Assembly: GCF_003337235.1 (NCBI RefSeq)
Contig: NZ_QPJC01000008.1
Span: 1 to 64,000, forward strand
DNA length: 64,000 nucleotides
Direction: 5' to 3'
DNA from: Halopolyspora algeriensis
GTDB lineage: Bacteria > Actinomycetota > Actinomycetes > Mycobacteriales > Pseudonocardiaceae
Shown: positions 43,257 through 52,086 of the stretch, in pieces
How the letters are laid out: every line of letters begins with the position of its first letter
Numbering within the stretch: position 1 is the stretch's first letter
The notes under the pieces: model-generated
What the model saw: only the letters and a program-made list of their open reading frames with translations
The model's database searches: none
What the model was told of the DNA's origin: nothing
Made by a program: the position numbers and the translations under genes

Positions 43257-43864
43257 GTGGACTCCTCCCGTGCGTTCTCTCGGCGGGCTGCCAGGCCCGC
43301 CTTGAGCAACTGCCGCCCACGATGGATCCTGCTGCGTACGGTACCCAGCTTCACGCCGAGGGTGGCACCGATCTCCTCGTAGGACAGGCCCTCCACGTCA
43401 CAGAGTACGATCGCCGCCCGGAACTCGGGAGCCAGATCGTCGAGTGCCGCCTGCAGGTCCGGATCCAGATGGGTCTCGTGGAACACCTGCTCCGGACTCG
43501 GTCCCCGCCCGGGAATGCGGTCGGTGTCCTCGGGAAGACCCTCCATGCGCAGCCGCGACCTGCGGCGGGCCATGTCGAGGAACAGGTTCGTGGTGATGCG
43601 GTGCAGCCAGCCCTCGAAAGTGCCGGGTCTGTACGAAGCCAGGGACCGGAACACGCGGATGAACGTCTCCTGGGTCAGATCCTCGGCATCGTGCTTGTTG
43701 CCCGCGAGCCGGTAGGCCAATCGGTACACCCGGTCGGCATGGTCGCGGACGACTTCCTCCCAGGTCGGAGGTGTCCACGCGGTCTCCTGCGCGGGGACGG
43801 TGGTGTGCTGGTCGGTGTCGGCCGTCGAAGTCGTCGGCTCCGTCGCGGGTGTGTGGGTGGCCAT
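43253..43864 (-). CDS. sigE: ECF sigma factor SigE
   Basis: This 203-residue extracytoplasmic-function sigma factor has region 2 ([29 protein letters not shown]) and region 4 ([31 protein letters not shown]), which recognise the -10 and -35. It directs the envelope-stress response. ATG 43864 is used; GTG 43879 is possible but lies on top of GGGAG. An ECF-type promoter sits at 43904-43930, so autoregulation is likely. Gene order matches mycobacterial sigE. Confidence 0.95.
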   Translation of the reverse strand: MATHTPATEPTTSTADTDQHTTVPAQETAWTPPTWEEVVRDHADRVYRLAYRLAGNKHDAEDLTQETFIRVFRSLASYRPGTFEGWLHRITTNLFLDMARRRSRLRMEGLPEDTDRIPGRGPSPEQVFHETHLDPDLQAALDDLAPEFRAAIVLCDVEGLSYEEIGATLGVKLGTVRSRIHRGRQLLKAGLAARRENAREEST

Positions 43865-43903
43865 GTGACGAGAAGGCACCTCCCGTGGGGCTTTACCCCG
43901 GAG

Positions 43904-43930
43904 AACGTTGTGCCGGCTGCTTGTGTTCCC
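43904..43930 (-). promoter_or_regulatory. ECF-type promoter of sigE
   Basis: On the minus strand GGGAAC (43930-43925) and CGTT (43907-43904) are 17 nt apart, the consensus read by SigE-group ECF factors. Transcription would start about 33 nt before the ATG at 43864. A GGGG-TAAAG-CCCC hairpin lies in the leader. Confidence 0.75.
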
Positions 43931-44085
43931 GGCGCTCCACGAGACGCCGTTGGGGGCCGGTCCCTGACACGCTCAGTGTGCTTCGTGTTCGTGAGGCAAT
44001 CGTGAAAGCGGGCTGAGAGCAACCTGAGAATCGATTTCGCCGTGGATCTCCCCGTACGAACCCCGTGACGATAGTCTGTCGCACC

Positions 44086-44721
44086 GTGTTACCCGAGATA
44101 CCGACCCACAACGATCCCGCAGGCCGGGAGCACGCCGGGGATCACGGCGCCGACAGCGGTGAGGCTGCGGTCGGCGGCGAGTACTCGGGTGGTATCGGCC
44201 CAGAATCCCTGCCCGTTTCCATCGGGGCGGCGCTGCGGTTCCTGGCGGCGGTACTGCAAGCCAAGGCGGTGGTCGAGATCGGCACGGGATCCGGCACCAC
44301 TGCCCTGGCCATGTTGGAGGGGATGGCCCCCGACGGGGTTCTGACCTCCATCGACCTCGATCCCGATGCGCAACGCGTGGCACGGGCCACGCTCGCCGAG
44401 GCAGGGGTGGCCGGGAGCCGGACCAGGCTCATCACGGGAGTGGCCCGCGACGTGCTGCCCCGGCTCACCGAAGAGGCCTACGATCTGGTGTTCGTCGATG
44501 CCGTGAAGCAGGAGTATCCCCACTACCTGGAAGTCGGGACGCGGCTGCTGCGGCCCGGGGGAGCACTGGTGTTCCGTGGCGTCGTACCGGACCGTGACCC
44601 CGGCGACCCGGAGCGGTGCCATGCCGCACGCGAGCTCACCCGGGCCGTGCACGCGGACACGAACCTGGTCCCGCTCGTACTGCCCATCGGCGAGGGGCTG
44701 CTGACCATCGCCCGGACGTGA
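44086..44721 (+). CDS. Class I SAM O-methyltransferase
   Basis: This 211-residue protein is of the catechol-O-methyltransferase-like type. The SAM site is VVEIGTGSGTTALAMLEGM with LTSIDLDPDAQ; the metal-site motif VFVDAVKQEYPHYLE follows. The family methylates hydroxylated aromatics or phenolics. GTG 44086 is chosen because TAGTCT (44072-44077) ends 8 nt before it (leaderless); GTG 44065 is an in-frame alternative. It diverges from sigE, as Rv1220c does in M. tuberculosis. Confidence 0.88.
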   Translation: MLPEIPTHNDPAGREHAGDHGADSGEAAVGGEYSGGIGPESLPVSIGAALRFLAAVLQAKAVVEIGTGSGTTALAMLEGMAPDGVLTSIDLDPDAQRVARATLAEAGVAGSRTRLITGVARDVLPRLTEEAYDLVFVDAVKQEYPHYLEVGTRLLRPGGALVFRGVVPDRDPGDPERCHAARELTRAVHADTNLVPLVLPIGEGLLTIART

Positions 44722-44770
44722 AGAGTGCTGTGCGGGCCGCGGTTCACCGACCGTCGCCCGTGGAGAGCGC

Positions 44771-45910
44771 TCAGGCCGGCGACACCGACAGCAGTTGCCC
44801 GGCGAGCCCGCGGGCACGGGTGGAGAGCTTCTTCGCGACGTCGCCGAGCACCGCTCCCGCCGGGGACTCGGGGGCCTCCAACACCAGTGGCAGGCCGCTG
44901 TCGCCGGCCTCCCGCAGGCGCGGATCGAGCGGAACCTGACCGAGCAGCGGCACGTCGGCACCGACGGAACGGGTCAGTGAATCGGCGACGATCTGACCGC
45001 CGCCGGAGCCGAACACGTCCATCCGTTGCCCGTCGGGCAACTCCATCCAGGACATGTTCTCCACGACACCGGCGATCCGCTGGCGGGTCTGCATCGCGAT
45101 CGCGCCTGCCCGCTCGGCGACCTCGGCGGCTGCCTGCTGCGGCGTGGTCACGACCAGGATCTCGGCATTGGGCATGAGCTGTGCGGTGGACAGCGCCACG
45201 TCACCGGTGCCGGGAGGCAGGTCCAGCAGCAGCACGTCCAGATCGCCCCAGAAAACATCGGACAGGAACTGCTGCAGCGCCCGGTGCAGCATGGGACCGC
45301 GCCACACCACGGGGGTGTTGCCCGGGGTGAACATGCCGATGGAGATCAGCTTCACGCCGTGCGCCTGCGGCGGCATGATCATGTTCTCGACCTGGGTGGG
45401 CTTGTTCTCCGTACCGAGCATCCGGGGCACGGAGTGCCCGTAGATGTCGGCGTCGACGACACCGACCGACAGGCCTCGCTGAGCCATCGACACGGCCAGG
45501 TTGACCGTCACGCTGGACTTGCCGACACCGCCCTTGCCGGATGCGACGCAGTACACCCGCGTCATCGAGCCCGGCTCGGCGAACGGGATGCGGGGCTCCT
45601 CGGCGTTGCCCTTCAGCTGCTTGCGCAGTTCGGTGCGCTGCTCGTCGCTCATCACGTCGAGCTCGACGGAAACCGAGCGCACACCCTCGAGCTGCGAGAC
45701 GGCGGAGTCGACCCGCTGGGTGATGGTGTCCTTCATCGGGCACCCCTGCACCGTGAGGTACACGCCGATCTCGACGTCACCGGCATCGCCGATGGATACG
45801 CCCTTGACCATGCCCAGCTCGGTGATCGGTTTGTGGATCTCGGGATCCTCGACCTGGCTGAGGGCCTGACGAACGGCCTCTTCGGTGGGGGCGGGCTGCG
45901 TAGTGGTCAC
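44771..45910 (-). CDS. mrp: Mrp/NBP35-type Fe-S carrier ATPase
   Basis: This 379-residue protein has an N-terminal MIP18/DUF59 domain (ALSQVEDPEIHKPITELGMV) and a P-loop ATPase with the deviant Walker A GKGGVGKS (residues 125-132) and the switch DADIYGHSVPRML. It loads Fe-S clusters onto target proteins. The C-terminal CxxC present in many homologues is replaced here by MELPDGQRM, so cluster binding may differ. GTG 45910 starts VTTTQPA. Confidence 0.93.
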   Translation of the reverse strand: MTTTQPAPTEEAVRQALSQVEDPEIHKPITELGMVKGVSIGDAGDVEIGVYLTVQGCPMKDTITQRVDSAVSQLEGVRSVSVELDVMSDEQRTELRKQLKGNAEEPRIPFAEPGSMTRVYCVASGKGGVGKSSVTVNLAVSMAQRGLSVGVVDADIYGHSVPRMLGTENKPTQVENMIMPPQAHGVKLISIGMFTPGNTPVVWRGPMLHRALQQFLSDVFWGDLDVLLLDLPPGTGDVALSTAQLMPNAEILVVTTPQQAAAEVAERAGAIAMQTRQRIAGVVENMSWMELPDGQRMDVFGSGGGQIVADSLTRSVGADVPLLGQVPLDPRLREAGDSGLPLVLEAPESPAGAVLGDVAKKLSTRARGLAGQLLSVSPA

Positions 45911-46168
45911 GGTTGTGGGACACCGACCTTTCCTGCGCTTGCGGTCTCCTCACCATGCTACGGACATCAGGGGCACGCTCACATCGTGCCTCGCGGCGTG
46001 GTGGCCTTCGCTTCGGTGAGATGGCGGGTGACGGACGGTGCGGACGGCGCTGTCGGGCCGTGCCCACATCTGCGTACGTGGAACTCCCGCGGATCGGAAG
46101 CGGGGCTCCCGATCTCCTCGTAGGCTCGCCGTCACAGCACCGCAGTGCGCAACTTGTGAGGAGCCTTC

Positions 46169-47500
46169 ATGGGAGCCGACGCGCTCAGTGAGTTGCTGGA
46201 TCGCAACGACGTCGCCGGTATGCAGGCCTGGCTGGCCGAGCACCAACCCCATGTGATCGCCGATGAGCTGGGTCGCCAGGACGCGGTGACGGCGGGGCTG
46301 CTGTTCCGGTTGCTGGACAAGGACCGGGCGCTGACGGTGTTCGAGGAGCTTGATCCGGTCGATCAGCAGAACGTGCTCTCCGGGCTGCGTGACCGGTCTT
46401 TTCACGAACTGGTCGAGGCGATGAATCCCGACGACCGGGCACGGTTGCTCGGGGAAGCTCCCGCGAAGTTCGCCCAGCGCGTGCTGGCCGGTCTGAGCGT
46501 GCGGGAACGGGCGCTGACCGCCGACCTGCTCGGCTACCCGGAAGGCTCGGTCGGCCGGTACATGAGCCCCGAGGTCGTGCCGCTGCGCCACCACCTCACG
46601 GCGGGCCGGGCGCTGGATACGGTACGCGTCAAGGGAGAGGGCGCCGAGACCGTGTACACCCTTCCGGTGGTGGACGACCAGCGCAAGCTCTTCGGCGTGG
46701 TCACCCTGCGGCATCTCGTGCTCAGCCCGCCCGACCGGCCGATCATCGAACTGGTCGACACGGAGGTCCCCTACGTTCAGGCCGTCGACGACGCCGAGGC
46801 CGGGGCCCGGCTGATGCAGCAGGCCAACCTGCTCGCGCTGCCCGTGGTCGACAGCGAGGACAGGGTGGTCGGGTTGTTGACCATCGATGACGCCGTCGAG
46901 CTGATCGAGGCCGCCGATACCGAGGACATCGCGCGCCAGTCGGCCACCACGCCGTGGAGCGGCCACTACATGGCCGCCGGTGTCCTGCAGCTCGCGCGCT
47001 CCCGTGTCGTGTGGCTGCTGCTGCTCATCGTCGCCGCGACCCTGACCGTCAACGTGCTGCAGGCTTTCGAGGCCGCCCTGGACCAGGTCACCGCGCTGGC
47101 GCTGTTCATCCCGCTGCTCATCGGCACCGGCGGCAACGCCGGTTCCCAGGCGGCCACCGCCGCGGTCCGGGCGCTGGCCGTCGGGGAAGTCCGCACCACC
47201 GATGTGTTGCGCATCGCCGGGCGCGAGTGCCGGGTCGGGCTTCTGCTCGGTGCCATGCTCGCCGTCGTCGGGTTCGCCGTCGGCGCCCTCCTGGTCGACA
47301 TCCCGGTCGCAGGCACCGTCGCGCTGTCCATCATCGCCATCTGCGCGTGGGCGACGATGGTCGGATCCACCATGCCTCTGCTGGCCAAACGCGTCGGCAT
47401 CGACCCTGCCGCGGTGTCCGCACCCCTGGTGACCACTCTGGTCGACGCCACGGGACTGATCATCTACTTCCTCATCGCCCGCGTGATCCTCGGCGTCTGA
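46169..47500 (+). CDS. mgtE: MgtE-family magnesium transporter
   Basis: This 443-residue protein has the N domain (superhelical, GRQDAVTAGLLFRLLDKDRAL and similar repeats), two CBS domains (YTLPVVDDQRKLFGVVTLRHL and ALPVVDSEDRVVGLLTIDDAV) and five membrane segments with LLIGTGGNAGSQAATAAVRAL in the first. It forms a magnesium channel gated by cytoplasmic magnesium. A TAGGCT box lies upstream (46122-46127). The 258-bp upstream region shows no M-box riboswitch. Confidence 0.93.
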   Translation: MGADALSELLDRNDVAGMQAWLAEHQPHVIADELGRQDAVTAGLLFRLLDKDRALTVFEELDPVDQQNVLSGLRDRSFHELVEAMNPDDRARLLGEAPAKFAQRVLAGLSVRERALTADLLGYPEGSVGRYMSPEVVPLRHHLTAGRALDTVRVKGEGAETVYTLPVVDDQRKLFGVVTLRHLVLSPPDRPIIELVDTEVPYVQAVDDAEAGARLMQQANLLALPVVDSEDRVVGLLTIDDAVELIEAADTEDIARQSATTPWSGHYMAAGVLQLARSRVVWLLLLIVAATLTVNVLQAFEAALDQVTALALFIPLLIGTGGNAGSQAATAAVRALAVGEVRTTDVLRIAGRECRVGLLLGAMLAVVGFAVGALLVDIPVAGTVALSIIAICAWATMVGSTMPLLAKRVGIDPAAVSAPLVTTLVDATGLIIYFLIARVILGV

Positions 47501-47586
47501 ACCGCCGCACGCGAGCGGCCCCGCTCGGGTAAGGCCGGGCTCGTGGTAAACACAACGGCAGTCGCCGTCCCGAGGAGGAGCTCGCC

Positions 47587-48546
47587 GTGGTCGACCGTCA
47601 CCGTCCCCGCCGTACGTGTCTGGCAGTGCCGGGATCCAGCCCGAAGATGATCGACAAGGCGCGGGGGTTGGACGTCGACCAGTTCTTCCTCGATCTGGAG
47701 GACGCGGTCGCGCCGCTGGCCAAAGCACCGGCACGGGAGACCGTCGTCGCCGCGCTCAACGAGGGTGGCTGGGAGGGCAAGACCCGTACCGTGCGGGTCA
47801 ACGATCCGACCAGCGAGTGGGCCTACCGGGATGTGCTGGAGGTCGTGGAGGGAGCGGGGTCGGCGCTCGACACGATCATGCTGCCCAAGGTCGGCAGTCC
47901 CGACCAGGTGCACTGGCTGGACCTGAGTCTGGGCCAGATCGAGAAGGCGATCGGTCTCGAAGCGGGAACGATCGGTATCGAGGCACAGATCGAGGACGCG
48001 CGGGGTCTGGTCGACGTCGACGCGATCGCGGCCGCCTCGCCGAGGCTGGAGACGTTGGTCTTCGGTCCCGCCGACTTCATGGCCTCGATCAACATGCGTT
48101 CGCTGACGGTGGGTGAGCAACCACCCGGCTACGACGTCGGTGATGCCTACCACTACATCCTGATGCGCCTGCTCATGGCCGCTCGCGCCCGGGACCTGCA
48201 GGTTCTCGACGGGCCGTACCTGCAGATCAAGGACATCGACGGGCTCAGGAGGGTCGCCGGTCGTTCGGCCGCGCTCGGTTTGGACGGCAAGTGGGTGCTG
48301 CATCCCGATCAGGTGGATGCGGTCAACGAGATCTTCTCGCCGCGGCAGGAGGACTACGACCACGCCGAGAACATCCTGGACGCCTACGAGTGGCACACCT
48401 CCGAGGCGGGAGGCAAGCGCGGTGCGGCGATGCTCGGTGACGAGATGATCGACGAAGCCTCGCGCAAGATGGCGCTGGTCGTCGCCGGGAAGGGCCGTGC
48501 CGCCGGGATGCGGCGCGCCGACCGCTGGACTCCGCCCCGGGACTGA
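47587..48546 (+). CDS. HpcH/HpaI-family CoA lyase (malyl/citramalyl-CoA lyase-like)
   Basis: This 319-residue TIM-barrel aldolase of the CitE family has LAVPGSSPKMIDKARGLDVDQ, FLDLEDAVAPLAKAPARE (metal-binding Glu-Asp), TIMLPKVGSPDQV and GIEAQIEDARGLVDVDAIA. It most resembles malyl-CoA/citramalyl-CoA lyases, which split C4/C5 CoA esters. GTG 47587 follows GAGGAGG. It is plausible in an acyl-CoA carbon route; the substrate is unproven. Confidence 0.87.
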   Translation: MVDRHRPRRTCLAVPGSSPKMIDKARGLDVDQFFLDLEDAVAPLAKAPARETVVAALNEGGWEGKTRTVRVNDPTSEWAYRDVLEVVEGAGSALDTIMLPKVGSPDQVHWLDLSLGQIEKAIGLEAGTIGIEAQIEDARGLVDVDAIAAASPRLETLVFGPADFMASINMRSLTVGEQPPGYDVGDAYHYILMRLLMAARARDLQVLDGPYLQIKDIDGLRRVAGRSAALGLDGKWVLHPDQVDAVNEIFSPRQEDYDHAENILDAYEWHTSEAGGKRGAAMLGDEMIDEASRKMALVVAGKGRAAGMRRADRWTPPRD

Positions 48547-48962
48547 GAGCTGCCCCGCTTTCCGGGCGGATACGAGGGCTCGCCGCGCTGATCTCGGTGC
48601 CGACGCGCTGACGTTGATGCTCATCGTGATGCTGCTCAACCTCGTCGCCCGCCTGATCACCCTGCTGTTCTCCCCCGAGAACTCCCGCTGAAGCGCTCCG
48701 GCACCGAGCAGGACGCGACAGGGGCAGGGCACGTCATCGGACGCGAGAAACCGAGAATGTTGCCAGCGGCCGAGCCCGTGGGAGATGATCTCGCAAAGGC
48801 GAGCGGGAGTAGCCTGGAGGAAACAGGACAACCGGCAGGTTTCGGACCTGCTCCCGGTGAGCAGCCCCGAGGTGAGCAGCACAGGTGCTCGCTGCGGGAA
48901 CGAAGAGCACAGCACAGCGAGCCGCCCGGACCCGGGCAGCGAGTGTCACGGAGGTGTCAACG
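48547..48962. other. 416-bp region between the CitE-like and stress-protein genes
   Basis: Apart from the possible peptide at 48617-48691 no gene is supported. Two copies of GGTGAGCAGC (48857-48866 and 48872-48881) and a GGAGGTG ribosome-binding site for the next gene lie in the second half. A structured leader is possible, but I recognise no riboswitch class. Confidence 0.3.
48617..48691 (+). CDS. Possible 24-residue membrane peptide
   Basis: ATG 48617 opens a short frame encoding MLIVMLLNLVARLITLLFSP and a short tail. The sequence is very hydrophobic and could span the membrane once. No ribosome-binding site or promoter is visible. It may be a chance frame. Confidence 0.25.
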   Translation: MLIVMLLNLVARLITLLFSPENSR

Positions 48963-49487
48963 GTGTCCAGCCCGTTTTCCGGCTCCGCCCGGCCGGGGCC
49001 GGGCGCTCCGAGCCTGCCCACTCCACCGTCCGGTTGGCCGATCGGCTCGTACGCCACCTACGAGGAGGCGCAGCGCGCCGTCGATCATCTCGCCGACAAC
49101 GATTTCCCGGTGCAGGAGGTCACGATCGTCGGGGTGGACCTCATGCTCGTGGAGCGCGTCACGGGCCGGTTGAACTGGGCGCGCGTCCTCGGTGGGGGTG
49201 CTGCTTCGGGCGCCTGGTTCGGTCTGTTCGTCGGCTTCATCATGGGCTTGTTCTCCGCGCAGGGTGCGTGGTTCGGGCCGGTGCTGGTCGGTCTCGGGGC
49301 CGGTGTGGTGTTCGGCATGATCTTCGCGGCCGTCGGCTATGCCTCCACGCGGGGGCGCCGTGACTTCTCGTCGGCCAGTCAGCTCGTCGCGGGCCGTTAT
49401 GACGTGCTGGCCCAACCCAGCCATGCCGAGCAGGGACGCGACCTGCTCGCCCGCCTCGCCATGCGCCCGCCACCGTCGCAGCAGTGA
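48963..49487 (+). CDS. General-stress-protein-17M-like membrane protein
   Basis: This is a 174-residue protein. A Pro/Ser-rich start precedes a YflT/GSP17M-type domain (IGSYATYEEAQRAVDHLADNDF then VQEVTIVGVDLMLVERVTGR). Two hydrophobic segments follow, with a Gly-rich hairpin (ASGAWFGLFVGFIMGLFSAQ, VLVGLGAGVVFGMIFAAVGY). Mycobacterial Rv1234 is similar and sits near mgtE-like genes. The function is unknown; expression under stress is known for Bacillus relatives. GTG 48963 follows GGAGG by 7 nt. Confidence 0.82.
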   Translation: MSSPFSGSARPGPGAPSLPTPPSGWPIGSYATYEEAQRAVDHLADNDFPVQEVTIVGVDLMLVERVTGRLNWARVLGGGAASGAWFGLFVGFIMGLFSAQGAWFGPVLVGLGAGVVFGMIFAAVGYASTRGRRDFSSASQLVAGRYDVLAQPSHAEQGRDLLARLAMRPPPSQQ

Positions 49488-49998
49488 CGGCCACGTACTG
49501 CTGCGGTCACCATGGGACCGTTCCGGGCGACGTGGCGGCCACGGAACGGATTCCGGCCTTGATGGTCCCGATGGTGCTCGGCTTCGAGATGCTGTTGCCG
49601 GCAGCGATCCCGTTCACCACGGGTTCGTTCGCCTGACTCGGGCGAGGACATCCTCCGACGGCACGTCGGTGATCATCGAGCGCCCGCACGAGACATTCGC
49701 CGCGCAACTGACCGGCGCGGCAGAGGAGCACGCGCGTAGTGCTCGGCCATTCACGTCTCTCCGGCGAAGGTGACGAGTGCCCACACGGGAGGTAGCCACT
49801 TTCCCGGTCGAGTCGGCCGGGGGTGGATCCGGTGGCCGGGCGGGGGGAGGACGCGTTGCCCGGCCACCGGGCGGTCCTGTGCGGGTCGGGGGTCACCGCG
49901 CAGGACCGGGTCTCAGGTGCTGCTGATCGCAGGTGATGCCGTCCGATGGGGAGCCGAGCCGGTGACGTGCTGCCCCGACTCCGGCCCGAGCGCGCTGC
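49488..49998. other. 511-bp gene-free region with two tandem hairpins
   Basis: No coding frame is convincing, although a short open stretch at about 49530-49640 encodes a hydrophobic segment (ALMVPMVLGFEMLLPAAIPF) that could be a decayed transporter piece. The right half holds two strong hairpins (separate entry). Confidence 0.4.
49829..49907. terminator. Two adjacent strong hairpins
   Basis: CCGGTGGCCGGGC (49829-49841) pairs perfectly with 49858-49870 (13 bp). GGTCCTGTGCG (49873-49883) pairs with CGCGCAGGACC (49897-49907) with one wobble. They lie beyond the 3' end of the minus-strand gene at 49999 and the plus-strand gene ending at 49487, so they can stop both. Confidence 0.65.
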
Positions 49999-50238
49999 TC
50001 ACGAGGACGAGGACCGCTGCTGTTGCTCCTTCAGGAGACGCCAGCAGTCCATGCAGGTCTGCTTCATGATCCAGTCGATGTCCTCGGCCACCCGCTGCAA
50101 CTCGTCGGTGCTGACCTCGACCCCGCACATCGCCTCGACCGTCTCGCCCGGCTCGGCCCGACGTGCCCGCACCTCGAACGCGTGCCGCCCACTCGACACC
50201 GGCTGCCACAACCCCACCCGCGTCCCGTCACTGCGCAT
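49999..50238 (-). CDS. Small CxxC zinc-finger-like protein
   Basis: This 79-residue protein ends with IDWIMKQTCMDCWRLLKEQQQ, a CxxC pair, and has an earlier Cys (VEAMCGVEV), so it may bind zinc. It diverges from the HTH/DUF397 pair, a location where similar small proteins are common in Pseudonocardiaceae. The function is unknown. ATG 50238 lacks a strong ribosome-binding site. Confidence 0.7.
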   Translation of the reverse strand: MRSDGTRVGLWQPVSSGRHAFEVRARRAEPGETVEAMCGVEVSTDELQRVAEDIDWIMKQTCMDCWRLLKEQQQRSSSS

Positions 50239-50309
50239 GCCTACCTCCTCGGTTGGTTCCTACATCACAAAATATTTCTAGATATTCTGAGGATCCACAA
50301 GACGCCCGA

Positions 50310-50321
50310 TCGGGTGGTTGC
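50310..50321 (+). repeat. Dispersed 12-mer TCGGGTGGTTGC
   Basis: The 12-mer and weaker similarity downstream (CTTGGCCGGAG) match repeat copy B at 40194. It lies in the leader region of the second HTH gene. Confidence 0.4.
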
Positions 50322-50379
50322 CTTGGCCGGAGAGGACAGGGAAGGGAAGATCAACGAGTTCTGTTGAGGAGGCCCGCAT

Positions 50380-51231
50380 ATGGCAATGAGTCCGACCGTG
50401 CGTAGTCGCCGCTTGGGTGCCCAGCTGCGTGACCTGCGGACGAACGCCAATATTCGCGGTATTGAGCTCGCCAAGGCTGCGGGCGTTTCACAGTCGCACC
50501 TGTCGCAGTGCGAAAACGGACGTGCGGTCCTCGCCGCGAAGCAGCTTGACGCGGCGCTTGCCCATCTCGGCGTTGCCGACGACCAGGCAGAGCACATGCA
50601 AGAACTACGTCGCGACGCCGCGAAGAAAGGCTGGTGGCACGACTTCGTCGATGTGCTCCCGGAGCAGGTCGAAGTGCTGATAGGCCTCGAAACAGAGGCC
50701 AGTTGGCTACGCACCTATGAGGGTGGGGTCATTCCTGGATTGCTCCAGACCAGGGACTACGCGGAAGCCGTGATCAGCGCTGCGACACCGTATGTGCGTC
50801 CCGAGGACATCGAACGGCGGGTGGACCTCCGGATGCGGCGCCAGGAACGTCTGGCCGAGCCCGACTGCCAACTCACGGCTGTGATCGGGGAGGAGGCCAT
50901 CCGTTACCAGGTAGGCGGTGCCGCAGTGTTGCGTGAGCAGCTGTACCACCTGATCAACGTGGTTGCCAGGTACAACGTCACGGTGCAGGTCGTGCCGTTC
51001 ACTGCAGGGGCGCACCCGGGGCGTGGCGAGAACTACATGATCTTGAGCTTCCCCGAGCCCACCGATCCCGAAGCTGTGTACTTGGAGACATTGACATCCT
51101 GGGCGTTCCGCGAGAAGCCTCACGAGATACGCGCGTACACCTACACGTTCAACGCCATCACAGCCTTGGCATTATCTCCCAAGGAGAGCATGGAGCTGAT
51201 CAACGTAGCTGCTGAGGAGCTGACAGGATGA
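50380..51231 (+). CDS. Scr1-type XRE helix-turn-helix regulator (DUF5753), second copy
   Basis: This 283-residue protein has an XRE HTH at about residues 10-65 (LGAQLRDLRTNANIRGIELA, VSQSHLSQCENGRAV) and DUF5753 (LRTYEGGVIPGLLQTRDYAE, RRVDLRMRRQERLAEPDC). GAGGAGG precedes the ATG. Its stop codon overlaps the DUF397 ATG. Compared with the copy at 3488-4387, it has no promoter between regulator and partner. Codon use is a little less GC-rich, suggesting a different origin. Confidence 0.9.
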   Translation: MAMSPTVRSRRLGAQLRDLRTNANIRGIELAKAAGVSQSHLSQCENGRAVLAAKQLDAALAHLGVADDQAEHMQELRRDAAKKGWWHDFVDVLPEQVEVLIGLETEASWLRTYEGGVIPGLLQTRDYAEAVISAATPYVRPEDIERRVDLRMRRQERLAEPDCQLTAVIGEEAIRYQVGGAAVLREQLYHLINVVARYNVTVQVVPFTAGAHPGRGENYMILSFPEPTDPEAVYLETLTSWAFREKPHEIRAYTYTFNAITALALSPKESMELINVAAEELTG

Positions 51232-51431
51232 AGGCCAATTCCGAGCCGCAGCCACTGACCGGGGACTGGCGCAAGTCCAGCAGGAGCAACGGGACCGGTA
51301 ACTGCGTCGAGGTGTCGGTGGGTCCTGTGGTGGGGGTGCGCGACACCAAGAACCGCCACGGCGGGGTGCTGGTGTTCGGTGAGCGCGCGTGGGCGGATTT
51401 CCTCGCGCACCTCAAGGCCGATCGGTCCTGA
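51228..51431 (+). CDS. DUF397-domain protein, second copy
   Basis: This 67-residue protein has the core WRKSSRSNGTGNCVEVSVGP then VVGVRDTKNRHGGVLVFGERAWADFL, a standard DUF397. The ATG at 51228 overlaps the HTH stop (ATGA), so regulator and partner are coupled, unlike the first module where a promoter separates them. Confidence 0.92.
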   Translation: MKANSEPQPLTGDWRKSSRSNGTGNCVEVSVGPVVGVRDTKNRHGGVLVFGERAWADFLAHLKADRS

Positions 51432-51490
51432 TCCCAGGACACGGGGCAACACCTTCAGCATCGGCGACGAACGCCTGCCGCCGGATGCGT

Positions 51491-52027
51491 TCACCGAGGA
51501 GAGTTCGCGTCGCCGTTGCTTTCCCGCAGGGTGCGCATGGCTTCGGCCAGCGATGCCGACATCTCCGTGCCGAGCGGGGCGAGCACACGCTTGCGGAGGA
51601 TGTCGGCGCAGGCCTTCCGCGCCTGTTCGGCGGTCTCGCGACCGTGCTCGGTGAGCACGGCGTAGGTGACCCGTCGGTCGGTTTCGCAGGGTTCGCGCTC
51701 GATCAGGTCGGCCGCGGCCAGCCGGTCGGCGACCTTGGTGAACCCCCCGCTGCTGAGCGCGGCCTCGTGCGCCAGCCGCGTCATCGGCAGCCGGTGATCC
51801 GGCGAGCGGATCAGACGCACCAGGATGTCGAACGAGGCGGGGGAGAGGGCGAAACGCTCGGCGATCTCGGCCATCAGCCGCTCCTGGGTGACGTGATAGC
51901 CCTCGATGACCAGGCCCCACCAGGTGACGATCTCGTCGTCGTCGGTGCACGGGTCGGCCCCACCCGGTTCCTTGTGCTCCGGCACGCCCTGGTCCGGCAG
52001 CGCCGTCGCCGCGTCGTCGGAGTTCAC
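51491..52027 (-). CDS. MarR-family transcriptional regulator
   Basis: This 178-residue winged-helix regulator has ALSPASFDILVRLIRSPDHRLPMTRLAHEA and SSGGFTKVADRLAAADLIER (recognition helix), then DRRVTYAVLTEHGRE (wing). The N-terminal 35 residues are acidic. It diverges from wrbA. Position and neighbours resemble MhqR of Bacillus, which senses quinones through a cysteine; here the only cysteines are Cys27, Cys123 and Cys134 (approximate numbering), so the sensing residue is unknown. GTG 52027. Confidence 0.88.
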   Translation of the reverse strand: MNSDDAATALPDQGVPEHKEPGGADPCTDDDEIVTWWGLVIEGYHVTQERLMAEIAERFALSPASFDILVRLIRSPDHRLPMTRLAHEAALSSGGFTKVADRLAAADLIEREPCETDRRVTYAVLTEHGRETAEQARKACADILRKRVLAPLGTEMSASLAEAMRTLRESNGDANSPR

Positions 52028-52086
52028 GATGCCCCCTCGTTCACTGTTGCCTCGCCACCGGCCAGGTTACCGGCCGGTCTGTGTCC

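Noticed and set aside
45911-46168. Magnesium (M-box) riboswitch before mgtE
   Set aside because: No M-box conserved blocks could be seen in the 258-bp region.
48692-48962. c-di-AMP or other riboswitch before the stress-protein gene
   Set aside because: Repeated GGTGAGCAGC and GC-rich stems exist, but the conserved core of a known class is missing.
49530-49640. Transporter gene fragment
   Set aside because: A short hydrophobic stretch is open, but start, length and neighbours do not support a gene; listed only as a note in the gap entry.
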